64,000 nucleotides of DNA, taken from assembly GCF_040149665.1 (NCBI RefSeq), contig NZ_JBEFLP010000002.1:372001-436000 (forward strand), written 5' to 3'. Origin of the DNA: Sulfitobacter sp. HNIBRBA3233 (GTDB lineage Bacteria; Pseudomonadota; Alphaproteobacteria; Rhodobacterales; Rhodobacteraceae). This document shows, piece after piece, positions 18,292-27,939 of this stretch. Position 1 is the first letter of the stretch. Each line of letters opens with the position of its first letter. The notes beneath the pieces are model-generated. The model had not been told where the DNA came from and made no database searches. It saw only the letters and a list, made by a program, of their open reading frames with translations. Position numbers and translations under genes: made by a program.

Positions 18292-19452
18292 ATGTCGATA
18301 CAGAATTCATCCAAGACGGTCGCGCTCGCAATCGCGGCATCCGCGACAATCGCCGCAACACCGCTGGCCGCTCAGGAAAACCTGAACTTCGCCTACGGCT
18401 ATCCGGCCAACTCCGCGATCGGGCTTGCCGTATCCGATTACGGCGATGCCGTCGCCGAACGGTCGAATGGCGAACTGGCCGTGACCGGTTTCGCCATGTC
18501 CCTGCTCAGCCTGCCCGAAACCAGCCCCGGCGTGCGGGACGGTCTGGCCGACGTGGGCTTCGTGCTGCCACCCTATTATGCCGCGGAATACAGCACCAAC
18601 CTGTTCCTTCACGAGCTGAACCAGCTGATCAACCTCGCCGAAGAGCCTACCGGCAAGGAGCCGCTGGCCTTCACCGGTGCGATGGTCGAATACACCTTCA
18701 ACAACTGCCCCGAGTGCATCGCCGAATTCTCCGCGCAGAATCAGGTCTACACCGGCGGTGGTGTGACACCGCTTTACAACCTGCTGTGCAAAGACGTGAA
18801 AGTGACCTCCGTCGCCGACCTCGAAGGCAAGCGTCTGCGTGCGGGTGGTGCCGGTTTCGTCCGTTTCGCCGAGCACTTCGGTGCACAGGGCGTTCGCCTG
18901 CCGGTGAACGAAGTCTACGAAGCGCTGGACCAGGGCATTCTTGACTGCGCAATGCTCAGCGCGCCGGAACTGACCAACTACAACCTGCACGAAGTCGTCA
19001 CCGACATCACGCTGGGTGTTCCAGGTGGCGCGTTTGCCGGTGTGGCCTCGGCCAACGTGAACCAGGACAAGTGGCGCGGCATGACCGACGCGCAGCGTGA
19101 AGCGATGCTTTATGGTGGCGCCGTGATGACCGCCGCAACCACATGGAACTTCTACACCGACGACGCCGCTGCGATCCAGAATGCGCGCGACAAGGGCATC
19201 AACATCTACGATCCCGAGCCCGAGCTGCTGGCGGCGTTGAAAGAGTTCACGCGTCAGGACCTCGAAACCGTGTCGGCCCTCTTCACCGATACGTATGATG
19301 TCGAGCGTGCCAGCGAGATCGCGGGTGAATTCCCCGCCATTCTCGAAAAATGGTACGGTCTGGTCGCGGATGTCGAAAGCCAGGACCAGCTTCAGCAGCT
19401 TCTGTGGGATGAAGTCATCTCCAAGGTCGACCCTGCGACCTACGCCCAGTAA
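18292..19452 (+). CDS. TRAP transporter substrate-binding protein (DctP family)
   Basis: 386 residues from ATG 18292, with GGGAGG seven bases upstream; an earlier in-frame ATG at 18265 lacks a site and would misplace the signal peptide. Signal peptide to about residue 28 (ATPLAAQE). The body is a periplasmic type II binding protein with DLEGKRLRAGG, the region that normally holds the carboxylate-binding Arg, and QGILDCAML. Two cysteines close together (NNCPECIAEF) and a third (LLCKDV) may form disulfides. First gene of dctP-dctQ-dctM. The ligand is an organic acid, not identifiable from sequence. Confidence 0.9.
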   Translation: MSIQNSSKTVALAIAASATIAATPLAAQENLNFAYGYPANSAIGLAVSDYGDAVAERSNGELAVTGFAMSLLSLPETSPGVRDGLADVGFVLPPYYAAEYSTNLFLHELNQLINLAEEPTGKEPLAFTGAMVEYTFNNCPECIAEFSAQNQVYTGGGVTPLYNLLCKDVKVTSVADLEGKRLRAGGAGFVRFAEHFGAQGVRLPVNEVYEALDQGILDCAMLSAPELTNYNLHEVVTDITLGVPGGAFAGVASANVNQDKWRGMTDAQREAMLYGGAVMTAATTWNFYTDDAAAIQNARDKGINIYDPEPELLAALKEFTRQDLETVSALFTDTYDVERASEIAGEFPAILEKWYGLVADVESQDQLQQLLWDEVISKVDPATYAQ

Positions 19453-19459
19453 ACCCCTT

Positions 19460-19492
19460 AAGGACGCAGCGTTCGCGCGCTGCGTCCTTTTT
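19460..19492 (+). terminator. Attenuator/terminator-like hairpin between TRAP binding protein and permeases
   Basis: AAGGACGCAGCG at 19460-19471 pairs with CGCTGCGTCCTT at 19478-19489, a 12-bp stem with a 6-nt loop. A T-run follows directly (19488-19492). It probably terminates much of the transcription, so that the binding protein is made in excess over the membrane subunits. Confidence 0.8.
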
Positions 19493-19515
19493 CGTGTTTT
19501 TCAGGAGGCTGCTCC

Positions 19516-20067
19516 ATGCAAGCAATTGGCAAGGCGATTTCCGCCGTCGTCGCTGCGTCTTCGGGTATTGCCGGTGTTCTGGTCGTCCTTCTTGTGGCGC
19601 ATGTGACACTTGATGTGGCAATGCGCTACGTCTTCAATACGCCGCTGAACGCCACGATCCTTTATGTAGCGTCATTTTATATGGTCGCCATCGCGTTCCT
19701 TCCTCTCGCTCTCGTGGAAGAGAAGGACATGCACATCTCGGTCGAACTTCTGGCCGAACGGTTCCCGTCCAAGATCCAGACCTTTCTGGCATTCCTCGCA
19801 ACCCTGCTGACGGCCATCGTCACCGCGACCGTTGCCGTGCGCACCGGGCAGGAAGCGTTGGTAAAATACGCAGGCGGTGCCTATTCGATCGAGGCGGGCG
19901 GCAAGATCATCACATGGCCCACCTACTTCTTTTTGCCTGTCGGTTTCGGGCTGATGGCACTTGTCTCCGCATGGAAAACGATTGCGATGCTTCTGGGCCG
20001 TGACAGCGGTCTTGTCGCCCCCGAGATCGAAGACCCCTATCTTTCGAAAGCTGACTCAGATGTCTGA
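19516..20067 (+). CDS. TRAP transporter small permease (DctQ family)
   Basis: 183 residues, four predicted membrane helices (near 15-40, 48-70, 92-112 and 138-158), and the family motif AMRYVFNTPLN after helix 1. It starts at ATG 19516 after AGGAGG. The product is the small inner-membrane subunit that pairs with DctM. Its stop overlaps the dctM start by 8 nt, indicating coupling. Confidence 0.9.
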   Translation: MQAIGKAISAVVAASSGIAGVLVVLLVAHVTLDVAMRYVFNTPLNATILYVASFYMVAIAFLPLALVEEKDMHISVELLAERFPSKIQTFLAFLATLLTAIVTATVAVRTGQEALVKYAGGAYSIEAGGKIITWPTYFFLPVGFGLMALVSAWKTIAMLLGRDSGLVAPEIEDPYLSKADSDV

Positions 20068-21367
20068 CCTTCAAACCGCCGGCATCTTCATCGGGGTTCT
20101 CTTCTTCCTGATCCTGATCCGTATCCCGATCGGGATTTCGCTGATCGCCGTTTCCTTTGGCGGCCTGTGGTCGATGTTCAACTGGAACATCGCCTGGGGA
20201 TCGCTGGGGATTGTCCCCTACAACTTCGCCAGCAGCTGGGTTCTCAGCTCGATACCGGCGTTCCTGTTGATGGGGTTTGTCTGCTACCACACCCGTCTGA
20301 CGCAGGGCTTGTTCAGCGCGGCGCAAATCTGGCTATCCGGTCTGCCCGGGGGCCTCGCCATCGCGTCCGTTTTCGGCTGCGCGGGATTTGCGGCGGTCAC
20401 CGGATCGTCGGTTGCCTGTTCTGCCGCCATGGGCAAGATCGCCGTCCCCGAAATGGTGCGCAACCGCTACAGTGCGGAACTGGCCACCGGGACAGTCGCC
20501 GCTGCGGGCACGATCGGCGCGCTGATCCCGCCCTCCATCCTGATGATCCTTTACGGGATTATCTCGCGCCAGTCCGTCAGCCAGCTTTTCCTCGGTGGTC
20601 TGACCGTGGGGATCATCACGCTGGCCGCTTACGTCACGCTGATCCTCGTGCGGGTGAAGCTGAACCCCGATCTGGCTCCGCCGGTCCACTCCGAAGCCAC
20701 ACGCCGCGAAAAGATCCGCGCGCTGGGCGATACATGGCCGGTGATCCTGATCGTGATCGGTGTTTTCGCGGGCCTGTTCGGCGGTGCCTTCACCCCGACC
20801 GAAGCGGGCGCAATCGGCGCCATGCTGTCGCTGGTCGTCGCGGCGCTGTACCGGACCCTGACGTGGAAGGCGCTGCGCATGGCGGTGACCGAAACGATCA
20901 CCACCACCGCGGCGCTGCTGATCATCGCCGTCGGGGCGAGCCTTCTGACACGCTTCCTCGCGCTGTCGGGGATCGGTGATGCGCTGTCGTCCAGCATCCT
21001 GTCCTTCGGGGTGTCTCCGGTTCTGATCATGGTCGGCGTTGTCGTGGTGTACCTCGTGCTCGGCATGATGCTGGAGCCGGTGGGTGCGATGCTGCTGACC
21101 CTGCCCATCGTCATCCCGCTGGTGGATGAAACCGGCTACAGCCTGCTGTGGTTCGGCGTGGTGCTGGTGAAACTGCTCGAGATCGGCATGATCACCCCGC
21201 CGATGGGGATGAACGTTTTCGTCATCAAGGGGGTCATCGGCAACATGGCCTCGCTGACCACCGTGTTCCGTGGCGTGGTCTGGTTCGTCGTCGTCGATCT
21301 TCTGATCGTCGCGCTGCTGATCGCCTTTCCGCAGATCGTCCTGTTCCTGCCCGAAATGATCGGCTGA
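20060..21367 (+). CDS. TRAP transporter large permease (DctM family)
   Basis: 435 residues from ATG 20060 (MSDLQTAGIF), chosen for the 8-nt overlap with dctQ. About twelve membrane helices. DctM marks: GCAGFAAVTGSSVACSAAMG, AAAGTIGALIPPSI, FTPTEAGAIGA and EIGMITPPMGMNVFV. It is the sodium-driven transport subunit. Last gene of the TRAP operon, followed by a strong terminator. Confidence 0.93.
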   Translation: MSDLQTAGIFIGVLFFLILIRIPIGISLIAVSFGGLWSMFNWNIAWGSLGIVPYNFASSWVLSSIPAFLLMGFVCYHTRLTQGLFSAAQIWLSGLPGGLAIASVFGCAGFAAVTGSSVACSAAMGKIAVPEMVRNRYSAELATGTVAAAGTIGALIPPSILMILYGIISRQSVSQLFLGGLTVGIITLAAYVTLILVRVKLNPDLAPPVHSEATRREKIRALGDTWPVILIVIGVFAGLFGGAFTPTEAGAIGAMLSLVVAALYRTLTWKALRMAVTETITTTAALLIIAVGASLLTRFLALSGIGDALSSSILSFGVSPVLIMVGVVVVYLVLGMMLEPVGAMLLTLPIVIPLVDETGYSLLWFGVVLVKLLEIGMITPPMGMNVFVIKGVIGNMASLTTVFRGVVWFVVVDLLIVALLIAFPQIVLFLPEMIG

Positions 21368-21390
21368 CGCCGCGCGTCAATTGAAACAGC

Positions 21391-21419
21391 AAGGCCCCCG
21401 TTATCCGCGGGGGCCTTTT
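21391..21419. terminator. Bidirectional intrinsic terminator
   Basis: AAGGCCCCCG (21391-21400) pairs with CGGGGGCCTT, followed by TTTT on the plus strand and preceded by AA on the other. It separates the rightward dctM from the leftward indolepyruvate oxidoreductase gene and can serve both. Confidence 0.85.
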
Positions 21420-21423
21420 GCGT

Positions 21424-24400
21424 TCACGCTTGCGGGGCCTCTCCGGCAAGGACGCGCGCGACGCGCTCCTTCACCTCCGCGACGGCCTTTTCCTTCACCG
21501 GGCCGAAGCCACGGATGTCCATGGGCGCGCGGAGCAGCGTTTCGACATCGGACGCGGGCAGGGTGTCGCTGCGCTGGGCGACCGTGGCCAGCAGGGATCT
21601 GTACCAGTCGATCAAAGACCGCTCCAGTTTCCGGTCCGCTTGCCAGCGGAAGGGATCCAGCGGTCCGCCCCGCAGGTGCCGTGCCCGTGCCAGAACGCTG
21701 AACACAGGGCGCATCCACGGACCAAAGCTGCGCTTGCGCGGACGGCCACGCGCATCTGCGCCCCGCGACAGGATCGGTGGCGCGAGATGATAGTTTACCC
21801 GCGCCCCTTCGCCAAATTCCGCGCGCAGCTTTTCGGCAAAGGACGGATCGCAATGCAGGCGCGCGACCTCGTATTCATCCTTGTAGGCCATCAGCTTGAA
21901 CAGCGATCTGGCGGCAAGGGTCAGCCACGCTTCGCGGTTGTCGGCGGGCAGCGCCTTGGCAAAACCATCGAGAGTCTCGCGAAAACTCGCGGCATAGGCG
22001 GCATCCTGATAGTCGGTCAGACAGGCAGCGCGGTGGTCGATCAACTGCGCGGCGGTTTGCGGCAGGGTCGCTGCGGGTGGTGCCAGCATATCTTCGATTG
22101 CGTGAGCATCGCCGCATTTCAGGCGCCCGATGTCGAACGCCGCGCGGTTCAGATCGAGGGCGACACCGTTCAGCCGGATCGCTTCGGCCATCGCCTCCAG
22201 CGTCACGGGCACGAAGCCGGCCTGCCACGCGTAGCCCAGCAGGATCATGTTGCCGAACACCGGATCACCCAGCAGATCCTCGGCCAGACGGTTTGAATCG
22301 AACGCCGCGACATTTTCCGCGCCCACGGCCTGCGAAACGGTCTGCACCCGCTCGGGAATGCGCAGGCGCGCGTCACGGTTCAGGACCAGATCGCCGGTGG
22401 GCATTTCCGCTTCGTTCAGCACGACGCGGGTGCCGGGGCGGAAATGGACCGATGCCTTGGGCGAGGAACACACCACGGCATCGCAGCCGATCACCGCATC
22501 GGCGCTGGCATCGTCAATGCGGACCTGGTTGAGGCTGTCCGGCGTTGCCGCGATCCGCACATAGCCCAGAACCGTCCCGAATTTCTGTGCGAAGCCCGTA
22601 AAGTCGAGCACGCTTGCCCCGCGCCCGTCCAGATGCGCGGCCATCGAGATGATGGCACCCACGGTCACGACGCCCGTACCGCCGACACCACCCACCAGCA
22701 GATCGTGCGGTTCGCCCAGATCGGCAAGCTGCGGGCGGGGCAGGGCAGCGGCCCGCGCGCTCCAGTCCACGTCGAGGGCGGTCTTCTTGCGCCGCTCCGC
22801 GCCTTCGACCGTCACGAAGCTGGGACAAAAGCCGTTGAGGCAGGAGAAATCCTTTTTGCAGCTGGACTGGTTGATCTTCCGTTTCGTGCCGAATTCCGTC
22901 TCGACAGGCTCGACGCTCAGGCAGTTGCTTTCGACCGAACAATCGCCGCAGCCTTCACAGACGGCCGGATTGATCACCGCAAACCGTTTCGGATCCTCCA
23001 GCGTGCCGCGTTTGCGCCGCCGCCGCTTTTCGGTGGCGCAGGTCTGTTCGTAGATCATGACGCTGACGCCGGGCACGTCGCGCAGCGCGCGCTGGAGCGG
23101 GTCCAGATCGGCGCGGTCGTGGAAACTGGTCCCCGACGGGAAATCGGAGCGGTTGAATTTGCCGATATCGTCCGAGACGATGGCGATCCGCTCTATTCCC
23201 TCGGCGCGGCTGGCCTGTGCGATGGCAGTCACGCTGATCGGGCCGTCCACCGGCTGCCCGCCGGTCATGGCGACCGCATCGTTATAGAGCACCTTGAACG
23301 TGATGTTCGCGCCCGCGGCCACCGCCTGCCGCACCGCGAGTGAGCCGGAGTGATACCACGTCCCCTCGCCGATATTCTGGAACTGGTGTTTGTGCCCGTT
23401 CCACATGGATGCCGCCGCCCAGGGCACGCCTTCGCCGCCCATCTGCGCAAATCCCACGGTGTTGCGCCCCATCCAGCTCGCCATGACGTGACAGCCAATG
23501 CCCGACGCGGCCTTGCTCCCGTCCGGTAGCTTTGTGGAGGTGTTGTGCGGACAGCCCGAGCAGAAGTAGGGCGTGCGCGTGGCACCGGGCACCATCAGCG
23601 GCACGGCTTCGGTCCGCAGGATTTCATCCGCACGCGCCGCCAGATCCAGCTCGGGAAACACCCCGTCCAGACGCGCGGCAATGATCGGCACCAGCTTGCG
23701 GGGGCTCAGCTCGCCGGTGAAGGGAACGAGCGGGTCAAGGTTTTCGTCGTGCTTTCCGACCATCCGTTCGGGTTTCGATCCGGGCCAGTCGTAGAAATGC
23801 TCCTTCAACTGGCTTTCGATGATGCCGCGCTTTTCCTCGATCACGAGGATCTCGCGCTTGCCGCGCACGAACTCCAGCGCGGCGCGGCGCGCCAGCGGCC
23901 AGACCATCCCGACCTTGTAGATGTCGATGCCCAGCCGGTTGCAGGTCGCCTTGTCCACACCCAGCAGGCGCAGCGCTTCCATCAGGTCCAGATGCCCCTT
24001 GCCGGTGGTCACGAAGCCAAAGCGCGCGTCTTTCACACCGTATATCGCGCGGTCCAGCGGATTTGCCTCGACGAAGGCCTCGACAGCCTCCAGCTTGGCC
24101 GCCATCCGCGTCTCGATCTCGGCGGAGGGCAGGTCGGTGGAGCGGATGTGCAGCCCGCCCGGCGGTGCGGTGAATTCGGGATGCACAAACTGCCGGTCCG
24201 CGCGCAGGGGCACCGACTGGCCGGATTCGACCGTTTCCGAAATCGCCTTGAACCCCACCCATGTGCCGGTAAAGCGCGACAGGGCAAATCCGTATTCACC
24301 GTATTCAAGGTATTCCGAGACCGAGGCGGGATTGAGCGTGGGCATGAACCACGCCATGAACGCCACGTCCGACTGGTGCGGCATCGACGAGCTGACACAG

Positions 24401-24861
24401 CCGTGATCGTCGCCCGCCACTACCAGAACGCCGCCCCGCGCGGAGGACCCGTAGGCGTTGCCGTGCTTGAGCGCATCGCCCGACCTGTCCACGCCCGGTC
24501 CCTTGCCGTACCACATGGAAAATACGCCCTCGACCTCGCAGTCGGGATCGAGCGTGGCCTGCTGCGCTCCGAGAACCGCCGTTGCGCCCAGATCCTCGTT
24601 GATCGCGGGCAGGAACTTGATCCGGTCCTCGGCAAGACGCTTGTTCATCCGCCAAAGCTCTCCGTCCAGCGCGCCGAGCGGGGAGCCGCGATATCCGGAC
24701 ACGAAGCCGCCGGTGTTCCACCCCGCCTCCCGGTCGCGCCGCGCCTGATCCAGCATGATCCGCACCAGAGCCTGTGTTCCGGTCAGGAATATCCGCCCCT
24801 CCGTCAGGGTGTAACGGTCGTCCAGCCGGTAGGGGGAAAGGGAACCTGCGGGTACATTCAT
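21424..24861 (-). CDS. Single-chain indolepyruvate:ferredoxin oxidoreductase family protein
   Basis: 1145 residues from ATG 24861 (AGGAG ten bases upstream). The order is an N-terminal pyrimidine-binding TPP domain (GGFVSGYRGSPLGALD), a central TPP/metal domain (CSGCPHNTSTKLPDGS, GIGCHVMASWMGRN, QMGGEGVPW) and a cysteine-rich segment near 630-680 (CEGCGDCSVESNC, CKKDFSCLNGFCPSF). A gamma/2-oxoacid oxidoreductase domain (GGVGGTGVVTVGAI) and a C-terminal tail domain follow. These fused enzymes decarboxylate aryl- or branched 2-oxoacids to acyl-CoA with ferredoxin as acceptor. The divergent Lrp/AsnC gene across 114 bp is the expected amino-acid-responsive regulator. Role: most likely catabolism of aromatic or branched amino acids. 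Confidence 0.9.
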   Translation of the reverse strand: MNVPAGSLSPYRLDDRYTLTEGRIFLTGTQALVRIMLDQARRDREAGWNTGGFVSGYRGSPLGALDGELWRMNKRLAEDRIKFLPAINEDLGATAVLGAQQATLDPDCEVEGVFSMWYGKGPGVDRSGDALKHGNAYGSSARGGVLVVAGDDHGCVSSSMPHQSDVAFMAWFMPTLNPASVSEYLEYGEYGFALSRFTGTWVGFKAISETVESGQSVPLRADRQFVHPEFTAPPGGLHIRSTDLPSAEIETRMAAKLEAVEAFVEANPLDRAIYGVKDARFGFVTTGKGHLDLMEALRLLGVDKATCNRLGIDIYKVGMVWPLARRAALEFVRGKREILVIEEKRGIIESQLKEHFYDWPGSKPERMVGKHDENLDPLVPFTGELSPRKLVPIIAARLDGVFPELDLAARADEILRTEAVPLMVPGATRTPYFCSGCPHNTSTKLPDGSKAASGIGCHVMASWMGRNTVGFAQMGGEGVPWAAASMWNGHKHQFQNIGEGTWYHSGSLAVRQAVAAGANITFKVLYNDAVAMTGGQPVDGPISVTAIAQASRAEGIERIAIVSDDIGKFNRSDFPSGTSFHDRADLDPLQRALRDVPGVSVMIYEQTCATEKRRRRKRGTLEDPKRFAVINPAVCEGCGDCSVESNCLSVEPVETEFGTKRKINQSSCKKDFSCLNGFCPSFVTVEGAERRKKTALDVDWSARAAALPRPQLADLGEPHDLLVGGVGGTGVVTVGAIISMAAHLDGRGASVLDFTGFAQKFGTVLGYVRIAATPDSLNQVRIDDASADAVIGCDAVVCSSPKASVHFRPGTRVVLNEAEMPTGDLVLNRDARLRIPERVQTVSQAVGAENVAAFDSNRLAEDLLGDPVFGNMILLGYAWQAGFVPVTLEAMAEAIRLNGVALDLNRAAFDIGRLKCGDAHAIEDMLAPPAATLPQTAAQLIDHRAACLTDYQDAAYAASFRETLDGFAKALPADNREAWLTLAARSLFKLMAYKDEYEVARLHCDPSFAEKLRAEFGEGARVNYHLAPPILSRGADARGRPRKRSFGPWMRPVFSVLARARHLRGGPLDPFRWQADRKLERSLIDWYRSLLATVAQRSDTLPASDVETLLRAPMDIRGFGPVKEKAVAEVKERVARVLAGEAPQA

Positions 24862-24975
24862 TGCGCGAAACTCCTGTGATTTCCACTCAGGATAGCAGGG
24901 TGTGGCTGAAATAGGTGACCAAAAGAATTGCAAACGCGCAGTGATCCGGTAATTTCGTTCAGAAAAAGGCCAATT

Positions 24976-25434
24976 ATGGATGAATTTCTCGACTGGACCG
25001 ACCATGCGATACTCCGGCTTCTGCTGGCCGACAGCAGTCTCAGCAAGGCAGAGCTCGCCGAACGCACCGGCCTGTCCGCCTCGTCCTGCTGGCGTCGGGT
25101 GCGTGCGCTAGAACAAAGCGGTGTGATCGAGCGCTATACTGTCGCGCTCGATCACGCGCGGATGGGGCTGGCCTTCGAAGCGATCGTGCATCTGCATCTC
25201 GACCGGCATGACAGTGGCGGGGTCAAGCGGCTGTCGGACGCCCTGCGCGCGCGGGCCGAGGTGGTCGCGTGTTTCGCCACGACCGGTGCGGCGGATTACC
25301 ATATGCACGTGCGCTGTGCCGACATCGCCGCCTACAACCGCTTTCTCGAAGACGTCCTGTTCAGCAACACCTCGGTGCGCAGTGCACAGACCAACGTCGT
25401 TCTGAAACGGATCAAGAGCGGTAGCGTGTTCTAG
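24976..25434 (+). CDS. Lrp/AsnC family transcriptional regulator
   Basis: 152 residues from ATG 24976 (MDEFLDWTDHAIL). N-terminal winged helix (about 8-55: LSKAELAERTGLSASSCWRRVRALEQSGVI) and C-terminal RAM ligand domain with CFATTGAADYHMHV. Proteins of this type sense amino acids. Divergent from the fused indolepyruvate oxidoreductase, which it probably activates. Its stop overlaps by 4 nt the end of the convergent ABC ATPase gene. Confidence 0.9.
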   Translation: MDEFLDWTDHAILRLLLADSSLSKAELAERTGLSASSCWRRVRALEQSGVIERYTVALDHARMGLAFEAIVHLHLDRHDSGGVKRLSDALRARAEVVACFATTGAADYHMHVRCADIAAYNRFLEDVLFSNTSVRSAQTNVVLKRIKSGSVF

Positions 25435-26225
25435 CGCCAGGGCTGGTGCGGATCTGGCAGCGGGATCGCCGCCAGCAGTTCGCGCGTGTAGGCCGCCTGC
25501 GGCGCATCGAACAGATCCGCTGTCAGACCTTCCTCGACAATCTCGCCCTGGTACAGCACCAGCACACGGTCGCACAGGCGCCGGATGACCGACAGGTCAT
25601 GGCTGATGAAGGCCAGTGTCAGGCCCAGTTCCTTCACCAGATCGCCCAGCAGATTGAGAACCTGCGCCTGAGAGGAGACATCGAGGCCCGACACGATTTC
25701 GTCGGCCAGAATGAAATCGGGCCGCAGGGCGATGGCGCGGGCGATGCCCACGCGCTGGCGCTGTCCGCCCGACAGCTCATGCGGGAAGCGGCGCGCGAAA
25801 TGGCGCGGCAACCCGACCATGTCGAGGGCCTCGTTCACCCGTGCGTCAATCCCGTCGAGCCCGTGCAGTTTCAGAGGGCCCGCAATGATACCGGCGACCC
25901 TGCGACGTGGGTTCAGCGATGACATCGGATCCTGAAAGATCATCTGGAAACGCCGGCGTGTGCCGCGCAGCTGATCTTCGGTCTGATGCGTGATATCGGT
26001 GCCGTCAAAGATGATCCGGCCGCCCGTCGGTTCAAGCAGGCGCAGCATCGCGCGGCCCAGCGTGGATTTGCCCGAGCCCGAGCCACCCACGATGCCCAGC
26101 ACCGATCCCTTCGGCACGTCAAAGCTCAGCCCCTTGAGGATCTCGATGCGCGGCGTCGCACCCAGAAGCGGTTTGCGCGTCATGTCGGGCAGCGACAGGT
26201 ACAGATCGTCTATCTGATACATCAT
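25431..26225 (-). CDS. Dipeptide-type ABC transporter ATP-binding protein (DppF-like)
   Basis: 264 residues. Walker A GGSGSGKST, Q-loop FQDPMSSLNPR, signature LSGGQRQRVGIARAI, Walker B FILADEIVSGLD, switch His in AFISHDLSV. The SSLNPR stretch is typical of oligopeptide/nickel family ATPases. Last gene of the leftward operon FAD oxidoreductase-SBP-permease-permease-ATPase-ATPase; overlaps the preceding ATPase by 4 nt. Confidence 0.93.
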   Translation of the reverse strand: MMYQIDDLYLSLPDMTRKPLLGATPRIEILKGLSFDVPKGSVLGIVGGSGSGKSTLGRAMLRLLEPTGGRIIFDGTDITHQTEDQLRGTRRRFQMIFQDPMSSLNPRRRVAGIIAGPLKLHGLDGIDARVNEALDMVGLPRHFARRFPHELSGGQRQRVGIARAIALRPDFILADEIVSGLDVSSQAQVLNLLGDLVKELGLTLAFISHDLSVIRRLCDRVLVLYQGEIVEEGLTADLFDAPQAAYTRELLAAIPLPDPHQPWR

Positions 26226-27091
26226 CTGCCCGCCCTCCGGTCGTGTTCGTCGATTTCCTGCTCCACGGCGGCGATCACCTCCTGCGGGACCGGTTGCAGG
26301 CTGCCGGTGGGGTCGGTGTAGGTGGGTGTCGCGGCCAGTAGGGCGCGGGAATAGGCGTGAACGGGCCGCATGAAGAACCTTTGCATCACCGCGTCTTCGA
26401 CCACCTTGCCCGCATAAAGCACGCTGAGGCTGTCGCAGACTTTGGACACCACCCCGAGATCATGGGTGACAAACAGCAGCGCCGTGCCGTGGCGCGTCTG
26501 CATGTCGGAAATCAGCTTCAGGATCTGCTTTTGCACCGTTACGTCCAGCGCTGTCGTCGGCTCGTCCGCGATGATCAGCTTCGGCTCTGCCGCAAAGGCC
26601 GAGGCGATGAGGATGCGCTGGCGCATGCCACCGGATAGCTCATGCGGATAGCTGCGCATCACACGGGGCGGATCGGGAATGTGGACTTCGGCCAGAAGCT
26701 CCAGCGCGCGCGCCTGCGCGTCCGGTTTGCGCCACCCCAGAATATCCACCAGCCGGCGGGTGATCTGCGGCCCGATCCGCTTGCTGGGGTTGAGCGCGGT
26801 CAGCGGGTCCTGCGGGATCAGCGCCGCCGTCGCGCCGATCCGTTTGCGCCGCGCCTGTGCGGACAGTTTCAACAGGTCGGTCCCGTCGAGCCAGATTTCC
26901 CCGCCTGTCACCTGCATGGCCGGGGGCAGGGTGCCCAGCACCGCCTTGCCGATCATCGACTTGCCCGCCCCGCTTTCGCCGACCAGACCGTGGACCTGCC
27001 CCGCTGCCACCCGCAACGACACATTGCGCAGGATGGTCGCACCGGTCCTCAGCCGGACGCTCAGGTCGCGGATCTCCAGATAGGCCGTCAT
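26222..27091 (-). CDS. Dipeptide-type ABC transporter ATP-binding protein (DppD-like)
   Basis: 289 residues from ATG 27091 (MTAYLEIRDLSV), which overlaps the permease stop by 4 nt; the open frame extends further upstream but only as the antisense-free shadow of the permease gene. Walker A GESGAGKSM, PQDPLTALNPSKRIG, signature LSGGMRQRILIASAF, Walker B LIIADEPTTALD, TPTYTDPTG near the C-terminus. Pairs with the next ATPase to energise the importer. Confidence 0.93.
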   Translation of the reverse strand: MTAYLEIRDLSVRLRTGATILRNVSLRVAAGQVHGLVGESGAGKSMIGKAVLGTLPPAMQVTGGEIWLDGTDLLKLSAQARRKRIGATAALIPQDPLTALNPSKRIGPQITRRLVDILGWRKPDAQARALELLAEVHIPDPPRVMRSYPHELSGGMRQRILIASAFAAEPKLIIADEPTTALDVTVQKQILKLISDMQTRHGTALLFVTHDLGVVSKVCDSLSVLYAGKVVEDAVMQRFFMRPVHAYSRALLAATPTYTDPTGSLQPVPQEVIAAVEQEIDEHDRRAGR

Positions 27092-27939
27092 CGCAGCACC
27101 GGATCGAAACGGTTTTTCAACCCTTCGCCCAGTTGCGAGAAGCTGAGCACCGTGAGAAACAAGGTGACCAGCGGGAAAACCAGCACCCACCACGCCTGAT
27201 GCACCGATGTGCGGCCTTCGGAAATCATGCCGCCCCACGTCGGGCTGTCGGTCGAGATGCTGAGGTTCACAAAGCTCAGGATTGCCTCGACGATGACGGC
27301 GATGCCCATTTCCAGCGTCAGCAGGGCGATCATCGTGGGCAGCACGTTCGGCAGGATCTCGGTCAGCATCGTGCCGAAGCGGGTGCGCCCCGCGACCTGC
27401 GCCGAGGCGACGTAATCCATCGCGCTCTGGCTCATGGCTTCGGCGCGGATGACGCGGGCGAAGCGGGTCCAGTCGATGATCACGATAGCGAGGATGATCG
27501 ACAACAGCCCCGGCCCCAGAACCGCGATCAGCAGAATGGCGAACAGGACCGGCGGAAAGGCCATCCAGATGTCGATGAAGCGGCTGATGATCCGGTCCGG
27601 CCAGCCGCGATAGTATCCCGCGATCAGCCCCAGCGTGCCGCCGATCAGGCAGGTGAAAAGACCCGCAACCAGCGCCACCACCAGCGCGATGCGGCTGGCG
27701 TGGATGATCCGTGACAACACATCCCGGCCAAGGCTGTCTGTGCCCAGAAGATACCCCGGTTCGGCGCCGGCCTTCCACGCGGGCGGCATACGGCCCAGAA
27801 ACAGGTCCTGCATCAGCGGATCCTTCGGCGCGATCAGCGGCGCGAAAACCGCACAGATGACAAGCACCGCGATCCATCCCCCCGACAGCCAGAGGCGCAG
27901 CCCGATCGGGCGTCTTACATCCCCGCGCGCATCACGCAT
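27088..27939 (-). CDS. Dipeptide-type ABC transporter permease (DppC-like)
   Basis: 283 residues from ATG 27939, overlapping the upstream permease by 8 nt. About six membrane helices. OppC/DppC marks: LLGTDSLGRDVLSRIIHASR in the N-terminal half and the coupling-helix region near MDYVASAQVAGRTR with ILPNVLPTMIALL. Inner-membrane partner of the DppB-like subunit. Confidence 0.92.
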   Translation of the reverse strand: MRDARGDVRRPIGLRLWLSGGWIAVLVICAVFAPLIAPKDPLMQDLFLGRMPPAWKAGAEPGYLLGTDSLGRDVLSRIIHASRIALVVALVAGLFTCLIGGTLGLIAGYYRGWPDRIISRFIDIWMAFPPVLFAILLIAVLGPGLLSIILAIVIIDWTRFARVIRAEAMSQSAMDYVASAQVAGRTRFGTMLTEILPNVLPTMIALLTLEMGIAVIVEAILSFVNLSISTDSPTWGGMISEGRTSVHQAWWVLVFPLVTLFLTVLSFSQLGEGLKNRFDPVLR